Shown: positions 8,103 through 16,982 of the stretch, piece after piece
How positions within the stretch are numbered: the first letter of the stretch is position 1
Layout: every line of letters begins with the position of its first letter
Origin: Desulfocapsa sulfexigens
GTDB taxonomy: Bacteria; Desulfobacterota; Desulfobulbia; Desulfobulbales; Desulfocapsaceae
DNA: 32,701 nucleotides
NCBI GenBank assembly: GCA_015662865.1
Contig: DQTH01000202.1
Span: 1 to 32,701, forward strand
Direction: 5' to 3'
Translations under genes and position numbers: made by a program
Notes under the pieces: model-generated
The model's database searches: none
Told to the model about the DNA's origin: nothing
Seen by the model: the letters and a program-made list of their open reading frames with translations, nothing else

Positions 8103-9155
8103 TCAGTCTTCGTCTCCTTCATCCACCCGCTTTATCCCCTCCATCAGGAGCATCATAAAATCGCCGATCTCTGCTGCTTTCATTTCTTCAGGAGTCAGCC
8201 CTGTGGAAAAAGCATAACGTCCCTCTTTTTCCTTCAGCATATCAAAAATAGCTGCCTGATTTGTCTTCTTATGGTAGTGGGCATTAATGATGCAACCCTC
8301 TCTGAATGCAACCCTTGCTTCGCCCCGTGGGAGCTCAAGAGCAAGCACACCTGTTTTCTGGTTCATATGAAAAATCTGAAAAAGCTCTGCTGGCGGCATT
8401 TCACGAATCCAGCCACTCATACACGCATCAAAATTATCATATTTACTCGCATTGGATTGAGTCAAACGTTGCACGAGAATTTTCGCCATGAACAGCTGCA
8501 ATTCAGGGATACGGTCGAGCAGAGCACTAAAAGCCTCACCTGAAATGGAAAGCACCACTGCATCTGTTGTGGCTCTAACATCGGCACCAGCCACATCTCC
8601 TCCCAGATAACTCATCTCACCGCAGATATCGCCAGGCTCAAGGGAAGCAATGATCAAAGAACCATTACTGACCACAATACTGCCTGACAGAACAAGGTAG
8701 AGGCTATTTTGTCCTTTTGTAATAAGAGTTGAGTTAGCTGACAGGCGCTCTTTACGAAAACAACGCAGGACATTACCGATTTCAGCACCAGGAATAGCTT
8801 TAATCAACGGGAAATTCCTGATCTCAGCCAGCAGTGCCTCTTCCTGGGGGGCAAGTGGTGGAGCAGTGTTAGCGGAACTACTACGTTTGGACTCAGCTTC
8901 AGAAATAAGCTTGAATTTGATTAGGCCCGAGCAGCCACTGCAGCTATATAGTTTGTCTTGCTTGCCATCCTTAGAAGGGTTTGCACCCAGCAATTCAAAA
9001 AGAATGTTGGTCATTTCCCTGACAAGAATGAGACATGTTGCTTTGCCTTCAGGACAAGAAAGTGCCTTGTCTGAGAGTGAAAGCAATTCGCCCACTTCAT
9101 AGAGAGGACAATTATTGTTTACTGTTATTTTAAAAAATAGTTTTAGCTGATTCAT
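8103..9155 (-). CDS. Cyclic-nucleotide-binding-fold protein with DUF4388 domain
   Basis: A 350-residue soluble signalling-type protein with three parts. Residues 1-80 hold five cysteines (C16, C34, C41, C72, C75, including CPLYE, CLILVREM and CSGC) that may bind metal. Residues 115-235 form a cyclic-nucleotide-binding fold, with the phosphate-cassette motif GDICGEMSYLGGD. Residues 240-345 look like DUF4388 (PATAN-related), usually part of two-component or gliding/taxis regulators. The arginine that grips the cyclic phosphate in CRP-type proteins (in an RSAWVR context) is replaced here by AGADVR, so it may bind another ligand or none. No helix-turn-helix is seen. It is divergent from the E2-like gene. 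Confidence 0.8.
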   Translation of the reverse strand: MNQLKLFFKITVNNNCPLYEVGELLSLSDKALSCPEGKATCLILVREMTNILFELLGANPSKDGKQDKLYSCSGCSGLIKFKLISEAESKRSSSANTAPPLAPQEEALLAEIRNFPLIKAIPGAEIGNVLRCFRKERLSANSTLITKGQNSLYLVLSGSIVVSNGSLIIASLEPGDICGEMSYLGGDVAGADVRATTDAVVLSISGEAFSALLDRIPELQLFMAKILVQRLTQSNASKYDNFDACMSGWIREMPPAELFQIFHMNQKTGVLALELPRGEARVAFREGCIINAHYHKKTNQAAIFDMLKEKEGRYAFSTGLTPEEMKAAEIGDFMMLLMEGIKRVDEGDED

Positions 9156-9232
9156 TGCACTTCATACTATCACAGAATATGTTGGTTGGATGCCAGAAAT
9201 AAATTATTTTTTATTAATTTACAATATTTTTT

Positions 9233-9260
9233 TTGTTTTACCGGAAGTTACTGCTATACT
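9233..9260 (+). promoter_or_regulatory. Candidate promoter for the E2-like gene
   Basis: TTGTTT (9233-9238), a 16-bp gap and TATACT (9255-9260) precede the gene that begins at 9351, in an AT-rich divergent region. Downstream lies a 7-bp inverted repeat, GATCAAT (9266-9272) and ATTGATC (9299-9305), that could serve as an operator. No good Shine-Dalgarno sequence precedes the ATG at 9351. Confidence 0.35.
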
Positions 9261-9350
9261 TGAGAGATCAATAAATTAGAATAATGGCAAACTCCATCAT
9301 TGATCGAATAAATATCCCAGTCTGTTATTTGTAAACCAGTACTATCTGTT

Positions 9351-11753
9351 ATGAACAAAACCAACAATCATATTGAAACTGTTTTCCGGGAAGTAAAAGA
9401 TCACTTTGCTGATATTCCCCGTATTACAATCACTCCCGGAGAGGGTAATCCTCCTGAGCAGTATTCAATTAATTATCAGATAACCGGTGTTTGTAAAGAA
9501 CCTGATGGTGATGTTTATTCCTGCGAAAATCATGTAATATCCATATCGCTGCCCTTTGGATTCCCCCATTTTCCTCCAAATTGTCTACCGGAAAGCCTTA
9601 CATTTCATCCGGATTTTGATTCATCTGCCATTTGCATTGGTGATATATGGGAAGCTGAAAAATCCATTGTCAAACTGATTCTTCATATCGGCCGGATGAT
9701 TTCCGGTGAAATTTATTCTGAGTCCAATGCCTTCAATCAGGAAGCTGCTGAATGGTACAGTACAAACCGAGACCAGCTCCCTTTTGATAAGACAGACTTC
9801 GCACAGCTTACGCAAATAGAATTTCAGACTTTTCCAGACGAAATTGAACTGGATGCAATTGATACTCTGGATGACAATGATTTTGGACAATCACTTTCCC
9901 TTGCATCGGGTTCATCACTTGAAGTTGATGTCGACACTGATCGCTTGCGGATTATGGCTAAACAAAAGCGATTTCAGGCGATTTCCCGGGAATTCAAAAT
10001 TCTCAGTGAGCAATTTAATGGTCGTACAGCACTTGAGAAGCAGGTGCAGACGGCCATGGATGAGGCCACGACCCTCTTTCATGAAGCAAATGAACTTGAA
10101 CATCAGGGAGAGCAGCAAAAAGCTCTTGATAAATATCAGGCTGTGGAAGAGCTGGTTTCCGATTATCCTCTTCTCCATGAGTCAAAAGAGAGGGTACAGC
10201 AGGCTTTTGACCTGCTAGGGGACTGGGTAAGTAACGAGCCAAAGAGTGCCGACCCTGACGGTCTGGAATCAAACCTGCCACCGGCAAAAAAAGATAAAAG
10301 AACTTTTTTCGAGGATAAAAAGGCTGTCAGTCGCAAGTTGTTCTACCTAGCCGCAGGGCTAGGTTCCCTCGCCCTTATTGCCACCCTCATTTTCTCTTAT
10401 TTCTCTCTTGGTTCCAACCTCAAAAAAGCCGGTAAACGATACGAAGAATGCCAAAATCTTCTCGATCAAAATAATTTTCGGGGAGCAGAACAAAAGTGCG
10501 AAGAAGCACTCAGCCTTATTGCCGAAGTACAGATGGTCAGACAGGGTGAGAAAGAACAACTGGCTGGCAAAATCCAAACTCTTCTGGCATCACCCAAGCT
10601 TCGCCAGGGATTGCTCGGTAAGACCTTATTTGATGGAAAGTATGTCTCTAAATCCACAAAAGAGCAGCTCATAATGTTCAAAGAGGCTGCCGAAAATGGC
10701 GATTCCTTTTTTAAGAATCAGCGCTGGTACGAGGCAACCCTCAGCTACAAAAAAGCTTTAGCAATAGCTGCCAAAACAGCTGGCATTAAAGATGATGCTC
10801 TTGCCGAAATCCGGAAGAATCTTCCGCTGGCACAATTCAATTCATTCATGCAGAGTGGCAAAAAAGCTTTGGCTGTTTCAGATTGGGAGAATGCAACAAA
10901 GCAGTTCAGTGAAGCATTAAAACTTGCTAAAACAAACCCCCATGTTCTGCCGGAAAATCTGAAACAGCTGGAACGCCTGGCCAGTCTGGCAAAATTCAAC
11001 ACTCTTAATGATAAAGGCCACGCTTTTTTCGCCTCACGCCAGTGGAATGAAGCTCTGAACAGTTTTCAAAATGCCATGCTTTTGCTTGGAAAATTTAATC
11101 CTCAGGAAGTAGATACATTATCTGATTTAAAGGAGAAAACAGCTAAAACAAAAATCTACATGGCCATTGAAAAAGGAAAGGAGGCATTTGCTGCGGCCAG
11201 GTGGGATGAAGTCATTGCCCAGTATGAAAAAGCCATTCTCCTCCTTGAAGAAAACTCCAAGCTGCTGAGTAAGATCAACACAAGTGAGAGTCGTGAAAAA
11301 CTTTCCCGCATCCTGCTTCACGCAGAAATCATCCGAGATAAGCAGGATCTGGCAAAATATCTCAAATCTGAAGAATATGACTCTGCTGTTGAAAAAATGC
11401 AGAGCATCAAGGAGACCATTACAGCAAGTAAATTTGCTGCTCAACCGGAATTTAAAACCATTCTCAATGAAATCACATCCCAGATAAAAGACACTAAAAA
11501 GCAGTCGCTCATTCTCAAGCAAACAACGTATCTCATAAAAAACTTTGAAGACGTCTTTCTCAAACACTATCCGGCCGCGTTCAGATCCGCACTCAGCTCA
11601 CCCAAAGTAGTATTCTTGAAACACCTTGGCAGTAAGCTGTTATTCAGAATGCAATGCACAGAAACTGCCAGTGGCAGCAGACCCTTGCGTCTGCAAATGG
11701 ATTACCTGTATAACCCTTCCAATGGAAGATGGCGCTTTTACAGCGAGGAATAA
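9351..11753 (+). CDS. Membrane protein with E2 (UBC)-like domain and TPR-like repeats
   Basis: An 800-residue protein I do not know by name. Residues 1-140 read like a ubiquitin-conjugating enzyme fold: a PFGFPHFPPN proline-rich turn, FHPDF, then SSAICIGDIW with Cys95 where E2 enzymes have the active cysteine, and finally SNAFNQEAAEWY, which matches the E2 helix DPLNxEAAxxY. Residues 200-290 are helical. After a lysine-rich stretch (312-329), a single membrane helix spans about 330-351. Four TPR-like units with W-(D/N/Y)-E-A cores follow at about 447, 500, 553 and 607, spaced 53-54 residues. The last 60 residues look beta-rich. The likely topology is E2 domain inside and repeats in the periplasm. 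No ThiF/E1, JAB or ubiquitin-like gene is nearby. Confidence 0.75.
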   Translation: MNKTNNHIETVFREVKDHFADIPRITITPGEGNPPEQYSINYQITGVCKEPDGDVYSCENHVISISLPFGFPHFPPNCLPESLTFHPDFDSSAICIGDIWEAEKSIVKLILHIGRMISGEIYSESNAFNQEAAEWYSTNRDQLPFDKTDFAQLTQIEFQTFPDEIELDAIDTLDDNDFGQSLSLASGSSLEVDVDTDRLRIMAKQKRFQAISREFKILSEQFNGRTALEKQVQTAMDEATTLFHEANELEHQGEQQKALDKYQAVEELVSDYPLLHESKERVQQAFDLLGDWVSNEPKSADPDGLESNLPPAKKDKRTFFEDKKAVSRKLFYLAAGLGSLALIATLIFSYFSLGSNLKKAGKRYEECQNLLDQNNFRGAEQKCEEALSLIAEVQMVRQGEKEQLAGKIQTLLASPKLRQGLLGKTLFDGKYVSKSTKEQLIMFKEAAENGDSFFKNQRWYEATLSYKKALAIAAKTAGIKDDALAEIRKNLPLAQFNSFMQSGKKALAVSDWENATKQFSEALKLAKTNPHVLPENLKQLERLASLAKFNTLNDKGHAFFASRQWNEALNSFQNAMLLLGKFNPQEVDTLSDLKEKTAKTKIYMAIEKGKEAFAAARWDEVIAQYEKAILLLEENSKLLSKINTSESREKLSRILLHAEIIRDKQDLAKYLKSEEYDSAVEKMQSIKETITASKFAAQPEFKTILNEITSQIKDTKKQSLILKQTTYLIKNFEDVFLKHYPAAFRSALSSPKVVFLKHLGSKLLFRMQCTETASGSRPLRLQMDYLYNPSNGRWRFYSEE

Positions 11754-11804
11754 AAGAAAAATAAAGCCAGATGGCGCTGCTTGGACAGCAAGTCACTGCC
11801 CTTA

Positions 11805-12035
11805 TTAATGGTGGTGGTGATGGTGTTCTTCCGTTACAGCCGGTCCACCTGCAGCATCCAGTGCTTTACTCAAATGCTCAGTCACCTGCTCCATGGCCTT
11901 TAATGCTGCTTTAAGACTAGACTGCACGTTCTCCTCGGCCACCTGATCAGCCCATTTCTTACACTCTCTGCCATGACCTTGATTATGCTCAATCCAATGA
12001 GGAAGCAGGACCTGTAATTTTTCCAATTCGTTCAT
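11805..12035 (-). CDS. Small protein ending in six histidines
   Basis: A 76-residue, mostly helical protein: an N-terminal LLPHWIEHNQGHGRECKKWA segment with three histidines and one cysteine, a long amphipathic helix (about 35-62), then AAGGPAVTEE and six terminal histidines. The codons are CAC CAT CAC CAC CAC CAT and then the stop, so this is a natural tag-like tail and not a repeat of one codon. Such a tail should bind nickel or other divalent metals. It lies 13 bp after the CooT-like gene, with a strong AGGAGGT site 8 nt before the ATG, so the two are co-transcribed. A metal-storage or chaperone role is inferred from tail and neighbour. Confidence 0.8.
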   Translation of the reverse strand: MNELEKLQVLLPHWIEHNQGHGRECKKWADQVAEENVQSSLKAALKAMEQVTEHLSKALDAAGGPAVTEEHHHHHH

Positions 12036-12048
12036 CCCGTAGTACCTC

Positions 12049-12249
12049 CTAACTATTTGGGGTCTTGCCTAAGAAGACTTTGCCACCCAGAAAATCGATG
12101 GCCTGTACCTGGACTCCCGGTACAAATTTAGGGTCTTCAAAAAAAGTACTCACTTCGACGCCATCGTTCTTTACCTCGAGCCTGGTAACACTTTCCATAA
12201 CCAGTTCTTCATTATCATTTTCACGTACAAGTATACTCATCTGACACAT
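12049..12249 (-). CDS. CooT-family nickel-binding protein
   Basis: A 66-residue protein matching the CooT family in length and pattern: MC at the start, a strand, EELVMESVTRLEVKNDGV, FFEDPKFVPG, and a C-terminal VQAIDFLGGKVFLG strand. In Rhodospirillum CooT the cysteine right after the initiator methionine is essential for nickel binding, and it is present here (Cys2). CooT helps deliver nickel to CO dehydrogenase; other family members are not tied to that enzyme, and no CODH gene is in this window. GAGG lies 5 nt before the ATG. It starts 7 bp after kdsD and is followed by the His6-tail gene. Confidence 0.82.
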   Translation of the reverse strand: MCQMSILVRENDNEELVMESVTRLEVKNDGVEVSTFFEDPKFVPGVQVQAIDFLGGKVFLGKTPNS

Positions 12250-12256
12250 ATTGTCC

Positions 12257-13228
12257 TCACACTAAAAATCTGAATTCACCTTTACCCAGCAAATCATGGA
12301 GATGTAAAATTCCTATCAGTTTCTTATTCTCGCCAACAATTGGCAAAATGGTAATTTCATGCTGCTGCATGATGCTGAGGGCATCAACTGCCTGGATTGT
12401 TGCCAGGATAGTTACAGGGCTTGCAGTCATTAGATTGTCAACAGGCACATCATTCAAATTATGCCCTTCGGCAATCGCCCGCCTCACATCTCCATCCGTA
12501 ATGATACCCATCACCTTACGTCTATCATCAACTATCAGAACAGCACCCAGGCTTTCTCTATTCAGCACTGTCACTGCCTCTGCAACGCTTACAGTATTGC
12601 TTACACTTGGAATAGCATTCCCGGTGAGCATCACCTCACTGACACACACTTTTAATCTTTCCCCTAAACTGCCACCCGGATGATTTTCACGAAAATCAGC
12701 CGCCTGAAACTGTTTTCGCCTTAGCAGCACAACAGCGAGAGCATCACCCATGGCTAAAGTTGCGGTTGTGCTGGCAGTGGGGGCAAGACCAAGGGGGCAT
12801 GCTTCCATTGGGACTTTGATATCAAGGACAATATCACTGGCATTTGCAAGGGTCGATTCACTGTCACCAGTCATGGCAATAATACTTGTTCCACGCTTTT
12901 TCAGGCTGCCCAGCAATCTGTTTAGCTCTGTTGTTTCCCCAGAGTAGGAAATAGCAATGACAACATCAGAAGGAGCAACCATTCCAAGGTCACCATGCAT
13001 TGCCTCCACTGGATGAAGAAAAAATGAGGGAGTACCTGTTGAATTCAATGTGGCAGAAATTTTCTGTCCTATGATTCCTGACTTCCCTATCCCTGTTATC
13101 ACCAATCTACTCGGGCAGGAAAGAATCGTCTGGACAGCCCTATTAAACTCCTCTCCAATTTGCTCCCTGACAGATGCCAGCCCTTGTTCTTCAATTGCCA
13201 AAACTTCCCGGGCTTCTTCAATAAACAT
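12257..13228 (-). CDS. kdsD: Arabinose-5-phosphate isomerase (KdsD/KpsF/GutQ)
   Basis: This enzyme interconverts ribulose-5-phosphate and arabinose-5-phosphate, the entry step to Kdo for lipopolysaccharide. The 323-residue protein has a SIS domain (about 30-165: VITGIGKSGIIGQK, HPVEAMHGDLG, ISYSGETTELNRL) and two CBS domains (about 205-320, with GIITDGDVRRA and GILHLHDLL), the standard architecture and length. ATG 13228 is preferred: AGGGGAG lies 8 nt upstream, whereas the GTG at 13234 is too close to it. It leads a three-gene operon with cooT-like and His6-tail genes, an association with no obvious metabolic logic. Its presence supports a Gram-negative host. Confidence 0.93.
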   Translation of the reverse strand: MFIEEAREVLAIEEQGLASVREQIGEEFNRAVQTILSCPSRLVITGIGKSGIIGQKISATLNSTGTPSFFLHPVEAMHGDLGMVAPSDVVIAISYSGETTELNRLLGSLKKRGTSIIAMTGDSESTLANASDIVLDIKVPMEACPLGLAPTASTTATLAMGDALAVVLLRRKQFQAADFRENHPGGSLGERLKVCVSEVMLTGNAIPSVSNTVSVAEAVTVLNRESLGAVLIVDDRRKVMGIITDGDVRRAIAEGHNLNDVPVDNLMTASPVTILATIQAVDALSIMQQHEITILPIVGENKKLIGILHLHDLLGKGEFRFLV

Positions 13229-13391
13229 CTCCACTACTCCCCTTCAAAAAAAATCATCGTCAGCCTGATATTTCAGGATACTGAATATAAATATTTGTGA
13301 AAAATAATCACTGTTTTAGAATCGACAAGGCGCTATAAAAATTAACTCAAATTCGCTTATATATAAATGGACTGAATATGGGTGTTTATCA

Positions 13392-13420
13392 TTGACAACA
13401 GCGCATTTCATCGTCATATT
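13392..13420 (+). promoter_or_regulatory. Candidate sigma-70 promoter for metK
   Basis: A perfect TTGACA (13392-13397), a 17-bp spacer and CATATT (13415-13420) give a plausible start about 100 nt before metK. The stretch 13229-13524 is otherwise AT-rich and without a supported gene. Confidence 0.5.
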
Positions 13421-13441
13421 GTAAGGCTACGTTTATAGTAC

Positions 13442-13495
13442 CTACAGCTTATAATTTGAGACTATCATATTCCTCAAATATTTCCACTACTGTAG
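13442..13495 (+). promoter_or_regulatory. Structured metK leader, possible RNA element
   Basis: The leader can fold into two nested stems: CTACAG (13442-13447) with CTGTAG (13490-13495), and ATTTGAG (13454-13460) with CTCAAAT (13473-13479). The fold ends 18 nt before the GGAG ribosome site of metK. Its place is where SAM-sensing RNAs often sit, but I cannot match it to a known riboswitch class. It may be a chance fold. Confidence 0.3.
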
Positions 13496-13524
13496 AAATG
13501 AAATAATTTTAGCGGAGACCTTCC

Positions 13525-14688
13525 ATGTCAAATCATATGTTTACTTCTGAATCTGTTTCAGAAGGACATCCGGATAAAGTTGCTGATCAGATATCTGATG
13601 CTATTCTTGATTCCATATTAACACAAGACCCGGCAGGACGTGTTGCCTGCGAAACCATGGTTACCACCGGTATGGCAATCATTGCTGGAGAAATTACAAC
13701 GAGCGCATGGGTTGATATGCCGGAAGTTGTCCGGCAGACTATTAAATCCATTGGATACAACTCTTCTGATATGGGTTTTGACTGGCAATCCTGTGCTGTG
13801 CTCACCTCAATAGATAAACAGTCCAGCGACATTGCAATGGGTGTTGACGAAGGGAGTGGAATGGATCTCGACCAGGGTGCAGGTGATCAGGGACTTATGT
13901 TCGGTTATGCCTGTGACGAGACCCGGGTTCTCATGCCAATGCCTATTACCTATTCCCACAGGCTTGTCAAATGCCAGGCTGATGTTCGCAAATCCGGCGA
14001 ACTTTCCTGGCTTCGCCCGGATGCTAAAAGCCAGGTTACCATTGAATATGAGGACAACAAACCTAAACGAATTGAAGCTGTTGTTCTTTCCACTCAGCAT
14101 GATGAGTCCGTAAGTCACAAAGATCTGGAAGAAGGTGTAATGGAAATGATCATTAAACCAACCTTGCCAGATAATATGGTCGATGAAAATACCAAATATT
14201 TTATCAATCCTACCGGACGATTTGTGATCGGTGGACCTGTTGGGGACTGTGGCCTTACCGGCAGAAAAATCATCGTTGATACCTACGGAGGAAAGGGCTC
14301 GCATGGAGGTGGTGCTTTCTCTGGAAAAGACCCTTCAAAAGTTGACAGATCATCTGCCTATATGGGTCGATATGTTGCAAAAAATATTGTTGCGGCAGGA
14401 ATTGCATCTGAACTCGAAGTACAGATTGCATATGCCATTGGTATTTCTCAACCAGTATCAATCAATGTAAACAGTTTCGGTACCGGAAAAATAAATGATG
14501 CTGCAATTATTGCCTTAATTGGTCGTCATTTTGATCTTCGTCCTAAAGCGATAGTTCAACAGCTCAAACTGTTGCGTCCCATATATCAGGAAACTGCTGC
14601 ATATGGTCATTTCGGCCGGGAGCTGGATGATTTCACCTGGGAAAATACCGATAAAGCTGAAATCCTGAAAGATGACGCTGGTATTTAA
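13525..14688 (+). CDS. metK: S-adenosylmethionine synthetase
   Basis: MetK makes S-adenosylmethionine from methionine and ATP. The 387-residue product has the normal bacterial length (about 384) and family signatures: [21 protein letters not shown] at the start, [12 protein letters not shown] (signature 1, near residue 115), and [16 protein letters not shown] (signature 2, near 255). A GGAG site precedes the ATG. It is followed 60 bp later by ahcY on the same strand, an arrangement that joins synthesis of SAM and clearance of its product. Nothing is truncated or odd. Assignment is firm. Confidence 0.98.
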   Translation: MSNHMFTSESVSEGHPDKVADQISDAILDSILTQDPAGRVACETMVTTGMAIIAGEITTSAWVDMPEVVRQTIKSIGYNSSDMGFDWQSCAVLTSIDKQSSDIAMGVDEGSGMDLDQGAGDQGLMFGYACDETRVLMPMPITYSHRLVKCQADVRKSGELSWLRPDAKSQVTIEYEDNKPKRIEAVVLSTQHDESVSHKDLEEGVMEMIIKPTLPDNMVDENTKYFINPTGRFVIGGPVGDCGLTGRKIIVDTYGGKGSHGGGAFSGKDPSKVDRSSAYMGRYVAKNIVAAGIASELEVQIAYAIGISQPVSINVNSFGTGKINDAAIIALIGRHFDLRPKAIVQQLKLLRPIYQETAAYGHFGRELDDFTWENTDKAEILKDDAGI

Positions 14689-14748
14689 TCTTTCATTTTG
14701 TGAATTTATTATTTGTTTTTAATTTAAGATATAAGGAAACCAAACCTG

Positions 14749-16035
14749 ATGAGCGATTATAAAGTTGCTGATATGTCTCTTGCTGCCTGGGGACGTGAAG
14801 AAGTCAAAATTGCCGAAACTGAAATGCCCGGACTCATGTCCCTACGCGAAGAATATCGTGATTCTCAGCCACTTAAAGGCGCAAAGATAGCCGGTTGTCT
14901 TCATATGACAATTCAGACCGCTGTACTGATGGAAACCCTCATCGACCTTGGTGCTGAAATACGCTGGTCCTCATGTAATATTTTCTCAACACAGGACCAT
15001 GCTGCCGCAGCAATGGCTGAGGCTGGAATACCCACTTTTGCCTGGAAAGGTGAAAATGAAGAGGAATTCTGGTGGTGCATTGATCAAACTATCTTCGGGC
15101 CGGACGGCTGGCGCCCCAATATGATCCTTGATGATGGTGGTGATCTTACCCTTGTAATGCATGATAAATACAAAGATGAGATGAAGGCTATCAGGGGTAT
15201 ATCAGAAGAGACCACCACCGGAGTACACCGATTAAATGAGATGGCACGGGACGGCAAGCTTATGTGCCCGTCTTTTAACGTCAACGACTCGGTCACCAAG
15301 TCTAAATTTGATAATCTCTATGGCTGCCGCGAATCCCTTATTGATGGCATTAAACGCGCCACAGATGTGATGATTGCTGGTAAGAATGCAGTTGTTGTCG
15401 GATATGGTGATGTTGGCAAAGGATGTGCTCAGGCACTGCGCGGCATGGGAGCAACCGTTTATGTTACCGAAGTCGATCCCATCTGTGCTCTCCAGGCATC
15501 CATGGAAGGCTACCGGGTTGTAACCATGGATGAAATCGCATCAGTTGGAAATATTTACGTTACCTGCACAGGAAACCTTAATGTAATCACAAGGGCTCAT
15601 ATGGAGCAGATGCCCGATGAGGCCATTGTCTGTAATATTGGCCACTTTGATTCGGAAATTGATATTGCCGGCATCAAGGATCTCCCATGGGAAAACATCA
15701 AACCTCAGGTTGATCACGTAATATTCCCTGATGGAAAAAAACTCATCGTGCTTGCTGAAGGTCGTTTAGTAAACCTTGGTTGTGCCACAGGACATCCAAG
15801 CTTTGTCATGAGTAATTCTTTTACCAACCAGGTACTTGCTCAGATTGAACTCTGGAAGAATTCTGAAAAATATGAAAACCAGGTTTATTTTCTGCCCAAG
15901 CATCTTGATGAAAAAGTAGCAAGACTTCATCTTGCAAAAATTGGTGTGCACCTCACTACAATGAGCAAAGAACAGGCCGACTATATTGGTGTTCCTGTTG
16001 AAGGCCCCTACAAACCCGATTACTATAGATATTAA
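14749..16035 (+). CDS. ahcY: Adenosylhomocysteinase (SAH hydrolase)
   Basis: AhcY splits S-adenosylhomocysteine into homocysteine and adenosine, using a tightly bound NAD. The 428-residue protein shows the family landmarks: [51 protein letters not shown], the NAD-binding [20 protein letters not shown] (signature 2), TCTGNLNVI, and the C-terminal KPDYYRY whose lysine and tyrosine cap NAD across subunits. AAGGAA lies before the ATG. It is co-directional with metK with a 60-bp gap and no visible terminator between them. Homocysteine from this reaction returns to methionine. A dispersed repeat begins directly at its stop codon. Confidence 0.98.
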   Translation: MSDYKVADMSLAAWGREEVKIAETEMPGLMSLREEYRDSQPLKGAKIAGCLHMTIQTAVLMETLIDLGAEIRWSSCNIFSTQDHAAAAMAEAGIPTFAWKGENEEEFWWCIDQTIFGPDGWRPNMILDDGGDLTLVMHDKYKDEMKAIRGISEETTTGVHRLNEMARDGKLMCPSFNVNDSVTKSKFDNLYGCRESLIDGIKRATDVMIAGKNAVVVGYGDVGKGCAQALRGMGATVYVTEVDPICALQASMEGYRVVTMDEIASVGNIYVTCTGNLNVITRAHMEQMPDEAIVCNIGHFDSEIDIAGIKDLPWENIKPQVDHVIFPDGKKLIVLAEGRLVNLGCATGHPSFVMSNSFTNQVLAQIELWKNSEKYENQVYFLPKHLDEKVARLHLAKIGVHLTTMSKEQADYIGVPVEGPYKPDYYRY

Positions 16036-16152
16036 CACCTTAGTCCATATCAGCAGCAATTCAAAACAAGCTTTTATGGGTTTATTTTAAAATCGGCAGT
16101 TCCAATTACAAACACCCCACAAGGCACTTAGCCCCCTTGTGGGATGTTAGCC
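16036..16152 (+). repeat. Dispersed intergenic repeat, copy A
   Basis: This segment, starting right after the ahcY stop, aligns along its whole length with 28502-28615. Shared blocks in order include CCTTAGTCCATAT (copy B CCTTACTCCATAT), AAAACAAGCTTTTATGG, ATTTTAAAATC, CAAACACCC, ACAAGGCACTTA and a TAGCC end. Copy A forms a perfect 9-bp stem, CCCACAAGG (16116-16124) with CCTTGTGGG (16135-16143), which may end ahcY transcription although no T-run follows. Both copies sit immediately after a plus-strand stop codon in the same orientation. Confidence 0.65.
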
Positions 16153-16169
16153 AGAGCCAGACATACAAT

Positions 16170-16203
16170 TTCTGCGGGAGCCTGTTTCAGCCCTCCTGCA
16201 GAA
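16170..16203 (-). terminator. Hairpin between convergent ahcY and birA
   Basis: TTCTGCGGGAG (16170-16180) and CTCCTGCAGAA (16193-16203) pair over 11 bp with one mismatch, just past the birA stop. No clear T-run follows on either strand, so intrinsic termination is uncertain. Confidence 0.35.
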
Positions 16204-16220
16204 GTTGATTGTTTATTACA

Positions 16221-16976
16221 TTACTTCTCGACAGCCAGCTGTACGTCACCGGAAAGAATTTCATACACTTTCCCTGAACTATCTCTGGCCAGCAACTGTC
16301 CATTTGCATCCGGCCCCATTCCACGAGCAGTGATGACCTTTTTATCACCGGTTACCCACTGCATTTCTTTTCCCAGAAGTACATCACGTTTACGCCATTC
16401 CTTTAAAATCTGACCAAAGCCGGTAGATACATGGGTATCCACCTGTTCCAGAAGGATTTTATGGATTCTGCAATACAGCTGACGAATATCGAAATCATTT
16501 CCACTTAGAATACGAAGCGATGTTGCTTTTTCCTGAAGTTCAGGTGGAAAAACACTGAGAGGTGTATTGACATTCATGCCAATCCCGACGACAACAAATG
16601 TACTCTCGCCCAAACTGGTCGGGCTCGAGGATTCAACGAGGATTCCTCCGCATTTTCTACCGTTGGAATAAAGGTCGTTGGGCCATTTCAACCCAAATGG
16701 TACATGGGGAAGTAAAGTTTCAACAGCTGTGCAAAGGGCAAGACCGGCTGTAAGGGTAATTTTCGGAAATTCAGTGAAAGGAAGAGCTGGTCTGAGAATA
16801 ATGGAACAGTACAGTCCTGTGTCGGCTGGAGATATCCAGCTTTTTCCAAGGCGTCCCTTTCCTGCATGCTGGGTGGCGGCAAGAACCCCGAAACCATGCT
16901 TAACTCCTTCCAAGGCAAGCTTAAACGCGTCTACATTAGTCGAGTCGGTTGATGTAAGACAAAGTGGATTATCCAT
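16221..16976 (-). CDS. birA: Biotin-[acetyl-CoA-carboxylase] ligase, no DNA-binding domain
   Basis: BirA activates biotin with ATP and attaches it to carrier proteins. The product has the catalytic motifs GKGRLGKSW (biotinyl-AMP loop), KWPNDLY and KCGGILVE, plus a small C-terminal SH3-like domain ending near GDVQLAVEK. With 251 residues it lacks the N-terminal helix-turn-helix of E. coli BirA, so it is a ligase only. The ATG at 16976 is preferred, because an in-frame TTG at 17003 lies inside a transcription terminator. That leaves the start codon only a few bases past the terminator's T-run and without a good ribosome site. It follows dsrD on the same strand. Confidence 0.93.
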   Translation of the reverse strand: MDNPLCLTSTDSTNVDAFKLALEGVKHGFGVLAATQHAGKGRLGKSWISPADTGLYCSIILRPALPFTEFPKITLTAGLALCTAVETLLPHVPFGLKWPNDLYSNGRKCGGILVESSSPTSLGESTFVVVGIGMNVNTPLSVFPPELQEKATSLRILSGNDFDIRQLYCRIHKILLEQVDTHVSTGFGQILKEWRKRDVLLGKEMQWVTGDKKVITARGMGPDANGQLLARDSSGKVYEILSGDVQLAVEK

Positions 16977-16982
16977 AAACAC

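Noticed and set aside
13807-14304. 165-codon open frame antisense to metK
   Set aside because: Shadow of a highly conserved gene; no ribosome site or motif.
14689-14748. SAH riboswitch before ahcY
   Set aside because: The gap is only 60 bp, AT-rich and without a stable stem, too short for a SAH aptamer plus expression region.
16036-16152. attC-like integron site (ends resemble AAC...GTT)
   Set aside because: The core sites do not fit the RYYYAAC/GTTRRRY pattern and no integrase or cassette array is present.
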